DNA of 64,000 nt from Panax quinquefolius (GCA_020205615.1 CM035170.1:119793674-119857673); one strand, 5' to 3'. Counted from the first letter of the stretch, positions 12,653 through 25,661 are shown. Translations and numbers: made by a program. Notes: generated from the letters alone by a model not told the origin.

Positions 12653-13681
12653 GGATTTTATTTTTATTTTTGTGCGTGTGATTGGAGGAGAGAGTGCTTC
12701 AATTTTTGTGTGCTAGGAATTCAATCACCAACTTTGAATTTCTTGTTTTAGGGTAGGCCTGGACCACTTCTCTTTGTCATCATGTTATTGTCTTCTTCTC
12801 AGCCCACTGAAATTGACCAACGAAATGATTTAATCTGATAGCCATAGCTATCCTGAGCTTCTTCTCTGTACTCGGCTCGGGTGTGCAAGTCATGTTAATA
12901 GTTTTACCTTGTGTTCAAGTTCAACCAATGATGTTGTGCCGAAGAGGTAACGTCCCTATATAATATTTAATGAATTTCTACATTTGCACTCTTGATTCTT
13001 AGCTGCCAAGCATATTTTCAACTTATAATGCATGTATACAGTATATTGTACAACATAAATAGTTTAGTATACCATTCGTGCTAGAATTGGAGTGGTAGTA
13101 ATCCCTTGCAATAATAAAGAGGGTATCACCAGATTTATTGTAAATTATATAAAAACATCATATTCATAAGCATCTGATAGGAACTTTCAACTTTGAAACT
13201 ATGACCCGACCCGAGTACTCAGTTATAATGACAGGCAACTTAAACAGATAAAATCCATTATTACATATCACTGTATAATACAGATATGTCTCCAGGAATA
13301 AATTTTATTTTGAAATACCCCAGGAATGGAGTCATGACATATTTGTTCAAATTTTCCACCGGATGCTCAATGCTTCTCATCAACAACTCACTGTAATTTT
13401 GAAAAGAGCAACAACATAAAATGGAGAGAGAACAAAGTATCCACTCCATAAAATGGTTTATTTATACACAACATACCAGTAGCCCCCAATACCCTTTATT
13501 CTTCAGAGTCAAACTAAAAACCAACTCTATAAACACAATCAAAGAAGCGGCCGTAGCCTTATTTATATTATTTTGGAAGATTATGCCTTAGTTACAGCTA
13601 CTTTTTAATATAGAGTCGCAAGATGGCATTTAATAATGTTGGTACATGGCAACATTCAAATCCATTTGTAATCTGAACATG
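12653..13681. other. spacer between the two MDR copies
   Basis: Promoter and leader of copy A (left end) and 3' flank of copy B. No further gene is supportable. Confidence 0.6.
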
Positions 13682-16600
13682 TTAAAGCTTAGACCGGGCA
13701 TTTTTCAGATCATCAAAAGCAATCATCACCTTTCCAATGGCCTTCCTATCCCTAATAGCAGCAAAGGCAAGGTTGGCCTGCCAAAAGCAAATAATTGTGT
13801 AGATCAGTTTTCACAATTCAATGGAACAAAAATAAAAGCAACACTAATGAACACCAAACATATCCTAGGCGAATTACAATTCTGGCTAACAACGGAAGGG
13901 AAGAAGCAAAGAGCTAGTAACCTGTGCCAGGCTGAATGTATGAGAAATGTGGATAGTGATTAAGCCCTTTTCCAACCATGAGAGTAGCTGCTTCAAAGAA
14001 TCTTCCAGTACACCTGGTCGGTTTACTTTATAGCTTCCCCAGTAGAGTCCATGGATTGTCCAATTCTGAAAAAACGGAACTAATTAATTAATCATGTATA
14101 ACAGGCGGTACAGACAGAACAGAATGCACAAATGATTATTCATCAAAGGCCAAGTGCAAAAGATATTCATATTATATGCCCAAGTGTGTTTGTGTGAGCA
14201 AGAGAAAGTGTAATAACTCATATATAGTTTAAAGCGAAAAATTTAAAAGGCCCGACCTACGTGTAATGGTGAAACCTTGGAAACCGATATACTAATGTCC
14301 ACCAAAAATCTAATTCATTAAAATTTTGAAATTTTATTCACTGATTATTATTTGGCTTGACATTATGTTACATAATATTTTTTCTAATACTCTTTACATG
14401 TTCTAATCAATTTTGGTCTCACAAGGCAAGAGATTCAAACTGATCTTCAGGCCTGCAGTCAGAATCTGCTTCTAAGAGGTCAAGTCAACTTTCAGGTCAA
14501 ATCTATGAACATAGTTTTTAAAAAACAGTAGTAAAAGACTCGTGCATCCAAGCACCACGCTAAAACCAATAACCTTGTATGATCAATTATGTACTGATGT
14601 AGCGTGCGGGTATGTGATCTATGTTGAAAACAAAATTTCTAGGATGCTTTCTAAACTTCACACACCTTGGCAGGGAACAAACTGAAAAAAAACATAAAAT
14701 AACATGGATGGCTTAACTGTAGATTCCATGATATTGTATATACAATGCATCTAAGAGTTAGTATGCCTATATAAAATGCATATAGAAAGACCTATCAAAT
14801 GTATGTCATTGTAAACAACTTCGGAGATCCCAAGACAACTAACTAAAGTTCAACTACCAATTCCATAAGGAACGTGACTGGTGTTCTGCAAAACTCTAGT
14901 GTGGCACAAAAATAGTATTTCCTAGTGACAATAGCACTGAAATTTGGTGTTTGACCCTACGGAAAATGAAGTATTCATGAGTAGTACCTTAACTAGGGCA
15001 ATGTTTGCAGGGATGACAGGAACCTCTCCACTTGCAAACCCAATGACCAAGATGTGTGCTCCCCAGTTTAAGAGCTTCATTGACTCTTTTGTCAGCTTAC
15101 CTCCAACTGGATCATACAAAACGTCAACCCCTTGGAGCTTTTTCGCCTTTAGGAATCCCTTGACACTTTCACTTATATTCCCTTTGCTCAAGTCCACAAC
15201 ATGATCAACACCAATTGACTTCAAAAGTTGCACTTTTTCAGCACCCCTGAAAATTCAAACATGTGATTACAACTACAAAATCTGGCGCGTATGCATCCCA
15301 TTAAGGGTGTTGCAAAGGCTGTAAAGCTTCTTTCAAAAAGTAACCCAGTACCTAGCAACCGCAATAACAATGGCGCCACAAACCTTTCCAATTTGTACAG
15401 CTGCAACCCCAACACCCCCTGCTGCCCCGAGAATGAGCAATACCTACAACGTCATCATCGCCAACATAAAAATGACCCCACAAATAAGTCTGATATAAAA
15501 AAATAGATGCATGTAGTGTTGGCCATATTGTCATGTACAAGCAGCACGGGTGGACTAGTACCTGACCAGAACTCAATTGAGCTCTATGAACTAGCGCTAA
15601 ATGCGATGTTCCATATGCAACTGGAAGTGCACCAGCAGCAAGTAGATCACATCCATCAGGTACTCGAAACCTACAAATCCTCAACACATGTCAAAGACTA
15701 CATATATATATTAATAGAGACAGAAAATACAAATATGCAACCAACAGTAAGAAGTAAAATTACACATTAAACTCTCAAAAACAAAACTGAAAAATATAAA
15801 AGTTATAAAACTTTATTTTCACAGGAGTAAATATGATAATCCCACAGACGACAGACGTGGACAGTCACACGTCTTTGTAAGCAGTGAGGCAACCATACCA
15901 GCATCTCAATCAGTCCTTTTCTAATTTAAATCCCTGACCAAATAAATAGCACACTGTAACCAGTTTCTTTTATGTATTATTAAATGAGACCTATAATGCA
16001 ACGGATGTAGGATTTACACCTCACCACTATAAGCATGCTCTACATTGTTAGGCAGCACAACTAGAGTAAAGATAATACTAATATACAACTGCTAAAAATC
16101 TGAAATTCTCTCACTCAAGCTTACACTGGTCAAATTAATAGGGTTAACTCTTATGTGCCTCAAAAGAACTAAATTCTTGCAACTGTAGATCAGCCATACA
16201 CTCCCTATATCCATAAAAAAGAGTACCAGTTGCAATGAAAATTGCATATAAGCTCCAATTTAGAGCTCCTGATTATTTGTCAAATCTAATAACCGGGTTT
16301 GACCAAGTATATTACTAATCTATCCCTATTTATTTTAATATTTCCAACCATTACCTATATTTATTTTTCAAAAATTCCTTTTAGTAATTTACACTTAAAA
16401 TAAGTGATTAACAAATTTTTTTACTAAACATTTTTTCTTATTACTAATTTAAGTGCTTTTTATTTAGCAAATACAAACTATTTTTTTAAAACTGATTATA
16501 ATCAAAAGCACTAATCAGAATCAGTAATCACATTTTTAAGCAATCTCAAACATAAAGCGTACTCCTTTGGGATAATCCAATTTTGCTTTCTGCGACATCA

Positions 16601-17562
16601 CAAAATAAGAGTCTAATCACAAAATCAAGTAATCAATGATTGATCATGCTAAAAGCAGACTTACTTTAACTGATACTATGTACTCCCACAGCCTTTATCT
16701 CAAAATTTGAGAATCTAAATTTGCTTTCTATCAGTGGCTAAGCCACATATAAGATTGCTTTATAATGTAAGCTAAATTTTAAGTATTATATATATATCAG
16801 TGGTTAAGCCACATATCTCCCGGACTTTCTTAAAATCCAGAATTTTTTTTATTTTTTTTTTGCTTTTTTTTTTTAAACAACTAAAAAAAAGTTAAATATT
16901 TTATGGAAGTACAGTGTGTTTTGGGCGTCATTTAGATACATATAACAAAACAAAACAGACCGTAAAAAAAAGCAAAATATATATATATGTATGTGTGTGT
17001 GTGCGACTCCACTGAAATTTATTCCTTTCGCCACTGCTTTCTATGGCATAGAATACTGATACTCCTCTTTCAAAATCAAAGGTACCAAATTCAGTATAAT
17101 CATTGTGTTAGGGTCAAACTTCTCCTAAATTTTGATTTTCAAACTTGATTTATGTCGTGAAGGAGGTAGCAGTAAAAAAGTATCTATATCTATGTATTTG
17201 TATATATTAACTCACAAATCATTCTCATCGGCGACGATGAATTGAGCAAAGGAACCGACGGAGACGAAACCACAAACAGGATCACCGACCTTGAATTTGG
17301 TGACGTTGGGTCCGATCGATTCGACGATGCCGGAATAATCGGAGCCTGGTACAAATGGTAATGCGAACTTTTCTTGATACTTGCCCAGAATTTGGAGGTA
17401 ATTAGCGAAGTTCAAGCTGGTGGCTTTGACTCGAACTCTGACGGAAGTGGGTGAATCCAATTGAGGGATTGGGTGAGATGTTGAGATAGAGAGTGCCGAG
17501 TTTTCAGATGAATTTGGAGGCTCTGCTGGATCCCCAAGTTTCCTGCAGAGTAAAGCTTCCAT
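13682..17562 (-). CDS. quinone-oxidoreductase-like MDR, copy B (intact, peroxisomal signal)
   Basis: Six exons, 17562-17216, 15670-15562, 15443-15352, 15246-14988, 14065-13922 and 13777-13682, give 348 residues. It is a zinc-less NADPH-dependent MDR of the quinone reductase/enoyl reductase-like type, closest in my reading to Arabidopsis At3g56460. GroES-like fold at about 1-150 (ALPFVPGSDYSG), cofactor motif GAAGGVG at 158-164, then DVLYDPVGGKLTKESMK, typical of this subfamily. The last residues are ARSKL: SKL is a canonical type-1 peroxisomal targeting signal, so peroxisomal location is expected. Start is the family's MEALLCRK. Exon sizes equal those of copy A except exons 5 and 6, showing tandem duplication. 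Intron 1 (1.5 kb) is much longer than in copy A (304 nt). The substrate is unknown. Confidence 0.92.
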
Positions 17563-18215
17563 GGATGAATTTGAAATTTAGAAGAGAGAGACAGATAGGA
17601 GTGTGATTCTGGGGTTCTTGGGACGTTCTCTAGTCTAGTGAGATGGGTAATTCGGTTAGTCAGCAACCGGATATCAATTTCTCCTTTTGGTAGGCCCGGA
17701 CTAGTTTTGAATCCTCGATAATATCGAGACTAGCCGGAAGAAAGAATTTTTTTTTTTGTTGAAAATACTCCCACTTATTTCAGCTCGGCTTAGGCTTACT
17801 GCTTGTCGGCTTATTACTCAATTATTCTTCCGTCTCATTTTCTCATGAAATATTATTATTATTATTATTTTATAAATTAATATAAATATATTTAATTTTA
17901 GTCAATACAATAATAAATATTTTAAATTATCAAAAATTACTAATATTTATAAATGTTAATGTTTCGTAACTTTAAATGACTAATGTTAAAAATTTGAGTT
18001 TGTAAATGTTAAAATATTTTTATTTTTTTGCATAATCTTTCTCATTTGAAATTAAACAAAATAAAAAAATGTATTATTACCTTGAAGTACAATAGTGCAT
18101 CTTAAAACTAGGAAAGTATCTGGTTTTGCAGTGTAGATGAAATTTCTTACCATAAATTTAGTGTAATGAATTATTTCATCAAATAACAGAACACTTGCAT
18201 AAAATTATATACTTC
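17563..18215. other. intergenic, MDR copy B promoter and C2 gene 3' flank
   Basis: AT-rich; bases 17835-18060 are mostly A/T. No gene seen. A 'CTTCCGTCTCATTTTCTCATG' stretch near 17825 resembles one end of a Stowaway-type MITE, but I see no matching right end. Confidence 0.55.
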
Positions 18216-19373
18216 TCAGAAAGGAGGATCAGTTGATAGGTTCAAACTAACATCCGGCAAGCCCCCGGGAAAATCATATCCTGACATAAAATCATCCCCA
18301 AATATCACAGCACCAGCTGCTAATGCTCCAGCACCCAATCCCATTCCAAAACCAGGCACGCCGTTTCGTCCAGGAGCAGCTCCAGATGATGGCATGTTTA
18401 TGTAACTAGGTGGCCCATTATTCGTTCTCGGAAGAAAAGTGGAAATATAACCAACATTGGAAGGTGGAGGTGGTGGTGGTGGTGGTGGTGGAGTCCGCGG
18501 TGGTTGATAGCTGGGTCCTGCTGCTGATGGGTAGCTTGGTCCACCTACAGAAGAGTTGGAATACTGTGTGGGGAATGGCGTCGGATGGGAATAAGGAAAA
18601 TTTTCCTGTGAATGATTTTCTGCCTGCTGAAACCGGGCCAAAGGCAACTTTGGTGGGTAAGCTTGTGCTGGTCCATATGGATTAGCCAAGTTAGTGTCAT
18701 TTTTACGATCATAGATTTTAAATCCTTCCTCATTACCTGCAAAATTAGACAGCGTATAGCCAATATGCACGCTGAAATCAATTACTACAAATATGCTTTG
18801 GTTTAAAACAGAGTACAATCAACCAAAACGAAAAATAAATCAAGAAACAAAGCAGAACATTAGCAAGGTAAAGCACTGCTAACTGGTAGATTTAAATTTG
18901 GAGTTCATATCTTAGGTACCTGGGTAAGAACTTGGCTCTTCCTTTTCCTCTGAGATTCGGATTGATATATCAACAAATCCTTGAGGCTTATTGGAATTCC
19001 TTTTCCGCAACTGAAAGCTTCCTACTTCGTCAACTGGCTTGGAGACCTCTGAAGTCTTGACAAACTTGTCTAGAAATTCTTTCAGAACGACAGTTGCTGT
19101 TCCCTGGAGCCTCTCTCTGAGGAAGATGGGTTCCCTACTGTAAACTTCAACATGAAGGGCCATCTCGTTGAAGTTTGGTTCCGAGCTATCAACTAATTTT
19201 GAGAACTTAGTCTTCCAAACTGGATTTGCATTCCCCGAAGCATCAATCTTTGTACAGTATTTATTGTTTGGATCGATCCATCCAACAGCAAACCATTGGA
19301 GCTTCCACAGAGCCGAGGTTCGCCGGAGTCCCCTCGCGGAAATGAAGCAGATTTCAACCCAGATTTTCCCCAT
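18216..19373 (-). CDS. C2-domain protein with proline-rich tail
   Basis: Two exons, 19373-18920 and 18736-18216, give 324 residues. The N-terminal 130 or so residues form a plant C2 domain of the type beginning MGKIWVE, with LWKLQWFAVGWIDP and NPVWKTKF; C2 domains bind membranes, often with calcium. Residues 152-270 are low-complexity, rich in Pro, Tyr, Ser and Asn, with ten consecutive prolines at about 234-243. The end is Gly/Ala-rich (MGLGAGALAAGAV), a possible short membrane-associated segment, then an acidic tail as in SRC2-like proteins. An in-frame upstream ATG at 19475 would add 34 residues; I prefer 19373 because the family starts there. The polyproline tract is coded by a CCA/CCT microsatellite and may vary in length. 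Specific function unknown. Confidence 0.88.
18459..18495 (-). repeat. CCN microsatellite coding polyproline
   Basis: A GGT/GGA trinucleotide run on the plus strand encodes ten consecutive prolines of the C2 protein. Confidence 0.85.
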
Positions 19374-19930
19374 TACAGAAAGTTTTAGGTGTTGAAAGGA
19401 ACAAGAGAAGACAAAACTGTCTCCTTGTTTTGACAAAGTTATTTGGGGATAAAAAGTGAAGTTGTTTTGCATCATTCAGAAGGCTACTTTACTTTGATGT
19501 CAAGGAATTTTCAATTTACCTTAGCACTGTAGGAATAATCTTTATTTCTTTTCCTTCCAAGTGAGTCGTAAAGGGGGTCAGGAATCTGAGTAATAGTCAA
19601 AAGGTAACAGTATGAACACAATGACTAAATGGTCCATTAAAAGATGAATAACTACAAATACAGGGCACGGAATCTGTTCTTAAATTCAACATACTAGAGC
19701 AAGATTTAATTTAAACACAAAGGTTTGATAACTGTTCAGCCTTATCCACACTCAAAGCATCTGCTTTTTTTCTTCCCTAGTCTTTTCTCTTCTTAAATGT
19801 ATTCTGGATTTTGGATATCGAAATGAACATCAAAATTGAAGGACTTTTTCCCCCAAAGCTCCAGAGAGATCCTTGTGTTTGCATTTACAAACTTCAGCTG
19901 AATAATGCACCATCCGAAAACATGTTCATA

Positions 19931-22900
19931 TCATGATTGAAAGGGTTCCCGCAGTGGTGGCACTAACAGTAACTTTCTACCAGTACGTTGAATCAACTGG
20001 CCACACTGAGAATTAGAACCAGTTCTGCTGTACATCATTGTGGTAGATTCCAGTATGTCATTTCCAAATCCACATGCTTTAAAGAATAGCCTGAGGATCA
20101 TAATCACAATTCCCCGGAAAGTTATTCATGGCTATGCGTAAAAATATTAGAAATTGATGTATAAGTTGATTTTATTATCACTTTCTATATGATACAGATG
20201 GTCTGATCGAGTTATTGCCTTAGATCATCCTGACTCGGTGACCACATTCACCTACTAAGATCATTTCGGCCATTCAACTATAAAAACGAGATTTTTTTTA
20301 TTTTTATCTATTTCTTTGATAAGTAATCGTGCATATACTGCCTCAAAAGGGGATGTCATCCCAATACACGCAGAGTATACGAAGATGAGAAATAAATTGA
20401 GAAAGCTGCTATAATGATCAGAAATGATTCCTCCTTATTGAAAGGGCACCCACAAGAGATCTTGAATGCATGCAGGCAGTAGCTTCTCAATACTGAACCA
20501 TCACAAACATGCAACAAGTTTCATTATATTAACAATTTAAGGTCTTTTATGACAAGACTAAAGAAAACATGCTTGAATGCATTCACATCCACCCTTGCAC
20601 TTTATTACAAACTAAAAACAAGCATAATTTTCTTAGTTTGTAAAACTTATTGCATTTGTAGGCTTTAGTGTGACGCCCCCAAAATTAGGTATACGTCACC
20701 CATCTTGGGTCGCCACTTACATGGTACATAAATTCAAATACAACTTACTAATATAAGCTGCTGTAGGTAATACAATCTGACATAAACCGTGAGTTTGAAT
20801 ACAAATATTGTCTACTAGATATTATACAAACTCAAAAGGAGTCCTCATTACAACTATTATCACACTATTTCACCGAATAGTGAGGACTACTAATGCTATC
20901 CTCCTGACCATTACTCCGCTTCCCGACTCGTCCCGGTTATGTTCTCATTTCAAGAGAACGGTGAAAGAAAGGGTGAGCTCAACTAGCCCAAAGAAAAAAA
21001 TATTATGACTAAGATAATGCGAATAATTTATCATTAGCCTTCAAATGTTGTTAAACCGATAAAATACAATAGACAACAAGTTTAAATCTGCAAATGAATA
21101 AGCAATCCATTAAAAGAGTCAAGTAAAGAATAAAGTCTACTATCTTTTAGGTTTTAAAAGGTTTTTCATCATCATTATAAATTTGAAACTCGACTTTAAT
21201 AAATATTCCACATCATCGAATCACCCCCGCACTACTTTCTGACAAGGATATTCTTTAGTATCACGACCACAATTATTCATGCACTACGCCAAGAATATTT
21301 GTGTATTCATTAATGGTCACGATCATGCCAACAATCGTCCACCAATGCACTACTACTAATCGAGGATTTTTATCACATCATTTGTAACATTACTATTAAG
21401 ATTTACAATCAATATCTACTCGTCATAATCATACCAAGTCCATCTATGCACTACAGAGCCCACGAGATGACTTTCAACATAATATAAACATGAGGATGAT
21501 GACAATGATATAAGAATTCAATAAAACAAGTTCAAGAATTATTTTATCCGGAATTATTAACGTCCAAATTATCAACACGATAATCTTTGTTTTGTAGAGT
21601 AAAATTCAAGAATGATCGTAAGAATATTTCCATGAAAAAGATCTTTGGATGAAACGCAAATATCGAGGATATTCCATTAATTTCATGGAGTATAAAGTCA
21701 AAGTTTTAACCAACCGGGTATAATAAAGAATAGAATAACAAAAAGAAATCACCATGCATGCGATAGATCATTGCAGCGCGTTATTCCAACGAATAATAAA
21801 TAACGGAACCAGTCCGCCAGAAAACGCATGCATGTGGGATGTTCCAACGGAATAATAAAGAATGGAACCAGTCCCACAGAAAAACACACGCAGACGTGAT
21901 GTTCCAATGTAATAATAATAAAAGGCGGAACCAGTCCTGTAAAACACACGAGCAGTGTAAAACACACGCATGTGATGTTCCAAAGTAATAATAATAAAGA
22001 TTTTAACCAGTCCTGTAAAACACACGAGCAGGATGTTCCAATGTAATAATAATAAAGACGGAACCAGTCCTGTAAAACACACGATGTGGATGTTCCAATG
22101 TAATAATAGAAGAATGTCACCAAGTATAGGTAAAATCACAGTATACAAAGTTATTCCAAAGAGAATAATAAGCGATGGAATAACAACGATTCTCTTCATG
22201 AATAAGAAAGAATAACACCCCTTACTAGATACAACAAATAATATTCCCTACCTTAGAAGAACTAAATATTGGCGAGGTGAAGTAGCGAGAATACTTTTCT
22301 TCTTTCTCTATATAGTTTCTTTCTCTAGAGTTTCAATGAATTCGTGAAAAATAATGAAGCACTAGGCCTCTATTATAGAAGATTTCTAGCTTAAGACCGC
22401 CATGTGAAAAGGCGAGTGGCTCAACGACCGGTGATGTGAAAAGAAAAAAGTGGTTTGGACGCCTTGTAATGTGAAACGACAAGTGGTTCGACGCTGTAAT
22501 GTGAAACGACAAGTGGTTCGGCGTCTGTAATGGTAATTACTATCGACGAAGGTAATTACTATTCACAAGGGTAATTACTATCGACGAAGGTAAATACTAT
22601 TAACGAAGGTAATTACTATCGACGAAGGTAATTACTATTCACAAAGGTAATTACTATCGACGAAGAGACTCTTAGATGATGACATATGGGCCCCCATAAA
22701 ATAATCAAACTTACCACAAATGTCTCATAATGCACTCTTTATATACATCAAGGATTGAATAAATATTACCACAAATCATTTTATTTTTAATCAACACATA
22801 TTTAATCTTTCAACAATTATTAATCATTTATAACTTGTCGCCTCAATTATTGATTTAATACTATAACATATTATACGAGATGATCTTTGTGACAATAATT

Positions 22901-24662
22901 GAATCAATAATATAAGAGATATGATACGGAGAATTATCATGTAATAATTGAGCATAGGTGAAAGTGACTTCTCACGTAAGCATCAATAATCAATATCGTG
23001 TGCTACTTATACAACCACGCGTAGACATCGTACTTTTACTAATGGGTAGTTCAACGCTTTTAACTGGTAACACCTCTGCCGTTATTTTTATAGAAAGATA
23101 ATTTTGTCGCTTTTCTAACTACGACAATACTTCCGCTAGGGTCCACCAATGATTGAGCCATTACCGCATTTAATATTCCCCGACAAAAAGAATATTCCCC
23201 GACCAAACGAATATTTTATAACAACTTGCATACTTTGCAAAATTTATAAATACTACCCACAACTATAATATTATCTTAAATTCACACCATAATATTAAAA
23301 AATTATTTCGACAAAATTTAAATCTTTATTGATAAAATCTGGGGTCTCACATTTAGTGACTATTCAAGTGCCTGTAAAATTGCGAACACTGGTACATCTT
23401 AGGGTTCGTGGAAAGTACTGAAATTGAATGGAAAACCAAGTACTATCATAAAAAATAAATAAAAGTAAGCAGAGCATTGACAATTAGACAATGGCCAATC
23501 AAAATTAGGAGATTTACCTCTCTTCTCCATGGCAGAGGGCTGCAATATCATATATGCCTCTGTTAGTAAGCATTCTGCTAATGAAAACAGAAATGTTAGA
23601 CATAAAACTCAGAAGTTGGGAGCATGAACAAAGAACCTGAGAACTTATCTTTTAAAAAAGGAAGAACAATGATCCTGGGAAAGGTAAACATAAATTACCA
23701 ATCCTAAACTATATTTAGATTAGTAGATTACAGATTGTAATAATGCATACTAGTACATCCTAGATACCAGAACAGTTCATGAAAGTGACCAGTAATCCAA
23801 TAACAAACATTAGACTTTAAAATGCCAAAAACTGCAATAGGCATCACAATTCTTATAAGGAAAATGTCATGTCATCAATGATCAAACTCTCTAGCATAAT
23901 ACAAATTTGTAAAGTAAATTATTCAAATTGAAATTGGAGTAAAAGTTAGAAGTAAAATGAATCTTCAACAAACCTTATTATTCTTCTAACTATCGTCCGA
24001 CCAATCCCTCTACCTTGCAACGTAGGGATAACCTGGAAAGCACTGCAACAAATTACATAAATATACCCAAATTGCAACATACAAATTGGATTGAAAAGCC
24101 AAATAATTTTTCTAAAAATAAATGGAGTTTAGAATCCAAAATGTGTAATCAAAACAATCAAAATATGGGTACCTTTTAAAATAAGTTAAAAAATTACCAT
24201 GACATCGTAGATTGAAGCAGTCAGACCAGCATCTGAAACCGCACGGCCAAAACCCACCAACCGGCCGTTGGCCGGCGACAGGGGCATCAGCCTCTGAATC
24301 CAATCTCCACCCATTCCAGTCAGATTTGAAATTTCTGACTCCGGCGGTGGAATATAATCAAAATCGGGTTTTGTGAAGACGGAGACGACGGCGGAGCTGT
24401 GGGAGATAGCAATGCGGAGCTTGTTAACCTCGACAGGCTCGACCCGGCCGTCGGAATCGCGATTGGGAAAACGTTGGGCGGAATGGTTGCAGAGGCTGTA
24501 CAGGTCTCTCAAGTGGAGAGGATTTACATGGGTTGGATCAGTGGATAAGAATATTGGTGGAGGTGATTGTTTTGCCGCTCTCTTTTGGCTGCTCAATTTG
24601 GCTGATAACTTCCCAAATTTGGAGGGAAAATAACCACCATGAACTCCACCGGAAACCGCCAT
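19931..24662 (-). CDS. GCN5-related N-acetyltransferase (plant GNAT, GNAT3/ycf52-like type)
   Basis: Exons 24662-24198, 24032-23974, 23574-23518 and 20090-19931 splice in frame to 246 residues. The acetyl-CoA pyrophosphate-binding motif Q-x-x-G-x-G is QGRGIG at residues 161-166, formed by exon 2. Exon 1 holds GRLVGFGRAVSD, typical of motif D, and exon 4 carries LFFKACGFG, motif B. The family transfers acetyl groups to N-termini or lysines; plant members of this group are largely plastid-located. The N-terminus is basic and Ser-rich, which could be a transit peptide, but it lacks a clear cleavage signature. Exon 4 extends about 35 residues beyond the conserved TTMMY, which may be lineage-specific. 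Intron 3 (23517-20091, 3.4 kb) is enlarged by a solo LTR. Fold is firm; target proteins are unknown. Confidence 0.9.
21775..22130 (-). repeat. tandem repeat of about 65 nt inside F2 LTR
   Basis: About six units of 'GATGTTCCAA..TAATAATAATAAAG..GGAACCAGTCC..TAAAACACACG' follow one another with small indels. The same array is in every F2 LTR here (31670-31930, 41690-41960, 46500-46760). Confidence 0.88.
22530..22668 (-). repeat. tandem repeat of 19-20 nt inside F2 LTR
   Basis: About seven units of GGTAATTACTATCGACGAA and its variant GGTAATTACTATTCACAAA alternate. An equivalent array lies at about 42385-42520 in the right LTR of the 30.5-43.1 kb element. Confidence 0.88.
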
Positions 24663-25661
24663 CTTTCTCTCTCCTTTCTCAAATTTTTTTCCTAGTAGGC
24701 CACAAAAGAGGAAGCGCCTTCGTCCATGGTTTTGATTCTTCTGGATCGTCTTTATCCAAATCTATGATTATATCTCCTCATTCGCAAAAGAAATAATTAC
24801 TTGCCTCTGGAATTTTTTTTATTGAATGTTTGATTTGTTTCAAAAAAATAATAATTTAAGAGCTAATGATTTTGTGTGGTTTGTTTTCTCATATTATTTC
24901 AAATTAATTTTCTAATCTTTTACTCCCTTTCTTTAAAATATAATGTCAATATTAACTTTTTTAAAGTTATTTGATATATTTTTAATTTTAAAATTAATTT
25001 GATTTGTTTTTAACTTTTGAAAACTTTAAACAATAAATTTGTAATAGTAGTAATAATTAATTAAATAGTTTATGATTTTTATGGTCTTATTTTAACATTG
25101 TTTAAAATTAAATAAATTCACATAGTTTTAAATTTAAAATTGTTTCAAATTGAGTTAAAAAGTCATATATGTCCTTAATAGTTGATAAAAATTTAAAAAT
25201 ACACCTAGAGAATGTTAATAACATTTTTATCATATATTTAATAAGTGGAAACATATTAAAATTTTCACCTACTACCCAAATTTATAAATACAAAAAAAAA
25301 AAAAAAAGAAGGAGAGAGAGAATAAGTAACTCCAATGATTATATATATAATTTAAAAGCAAGATTTCAGACTTGTTTTTTTTGTTATTTTGTACTCTTTC
25401 CTTTCCAAAATATAATAGCTGATTGTTGTAGTAGAGTAACTCGATTGTAAATTTGGTAGTCATCCGTCCTCTGAATTAAAAATATCTAAAAAAAACAGGT
25501 TCAATAGTTCCATATATATATATATATAGATATAGTGCAGTTCCATATATCATATAAAACCAGTAGAATTGAAGAAATAATGTGGGTGAGCAGTAAAATG
25601 TGTTAAAATTGTATAATTCAGTTTGGAGAAAAAGAGCACAATTTTCCGAACAGTTATATTG
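24663..25661. other. intergenic, GNAT promoter and CYP714-like 3' flank
   Basis: Strongly AT-rich with a 17-base A run at about 25291 and TA repeats near 25515. No gene seen. Confidence 0.6.

Larger units (their letters stand above)
20669..23351 (-). mobile_element. solo LTR, gypsy family F2, in GNAT intron 3
   Basis: A 2683-bp unit runs from TGTGACGCCCCC at 20669 to GGGGTCTCACA at 23351. In transcription orientation (minus) it starts TGTGAGACCCC and ends GGGGGCGTCACA, as chromovirus LTRs do. It is flanked on both sides by the identical 5-bp TTTAG (20664-20668 and 23352-23356), a perfect target-site duplication. No internal region is present, so it is the product of LTR-LTR recombination. 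It matches the LTRs at 30548-32913, 41394-43149 and 45392-47813. Confidence 0.93.

Noticed and set aside
19374..19475. N-terminal extension of the C2 protein by 34 residues from an upstream ATG
   Set aside because: The protein family starts at MGKIWVE; the extension has no recognisable feature and probably lies in the 5' leader.
22530..22668. Regular spaced repeats that could suggest a CRISPR-like array
   Set aside because: Units are contiguous tandem repeats without unique spacers, inside a plant LTR.
24910..25420. Possible Stowaway MITE between TACTCCCTTTCTTTAAAATAT and ACTCTTTCCTTTCCAAAATAT
   Set aside because: The two motifs are in the same, not inverted, orientation.
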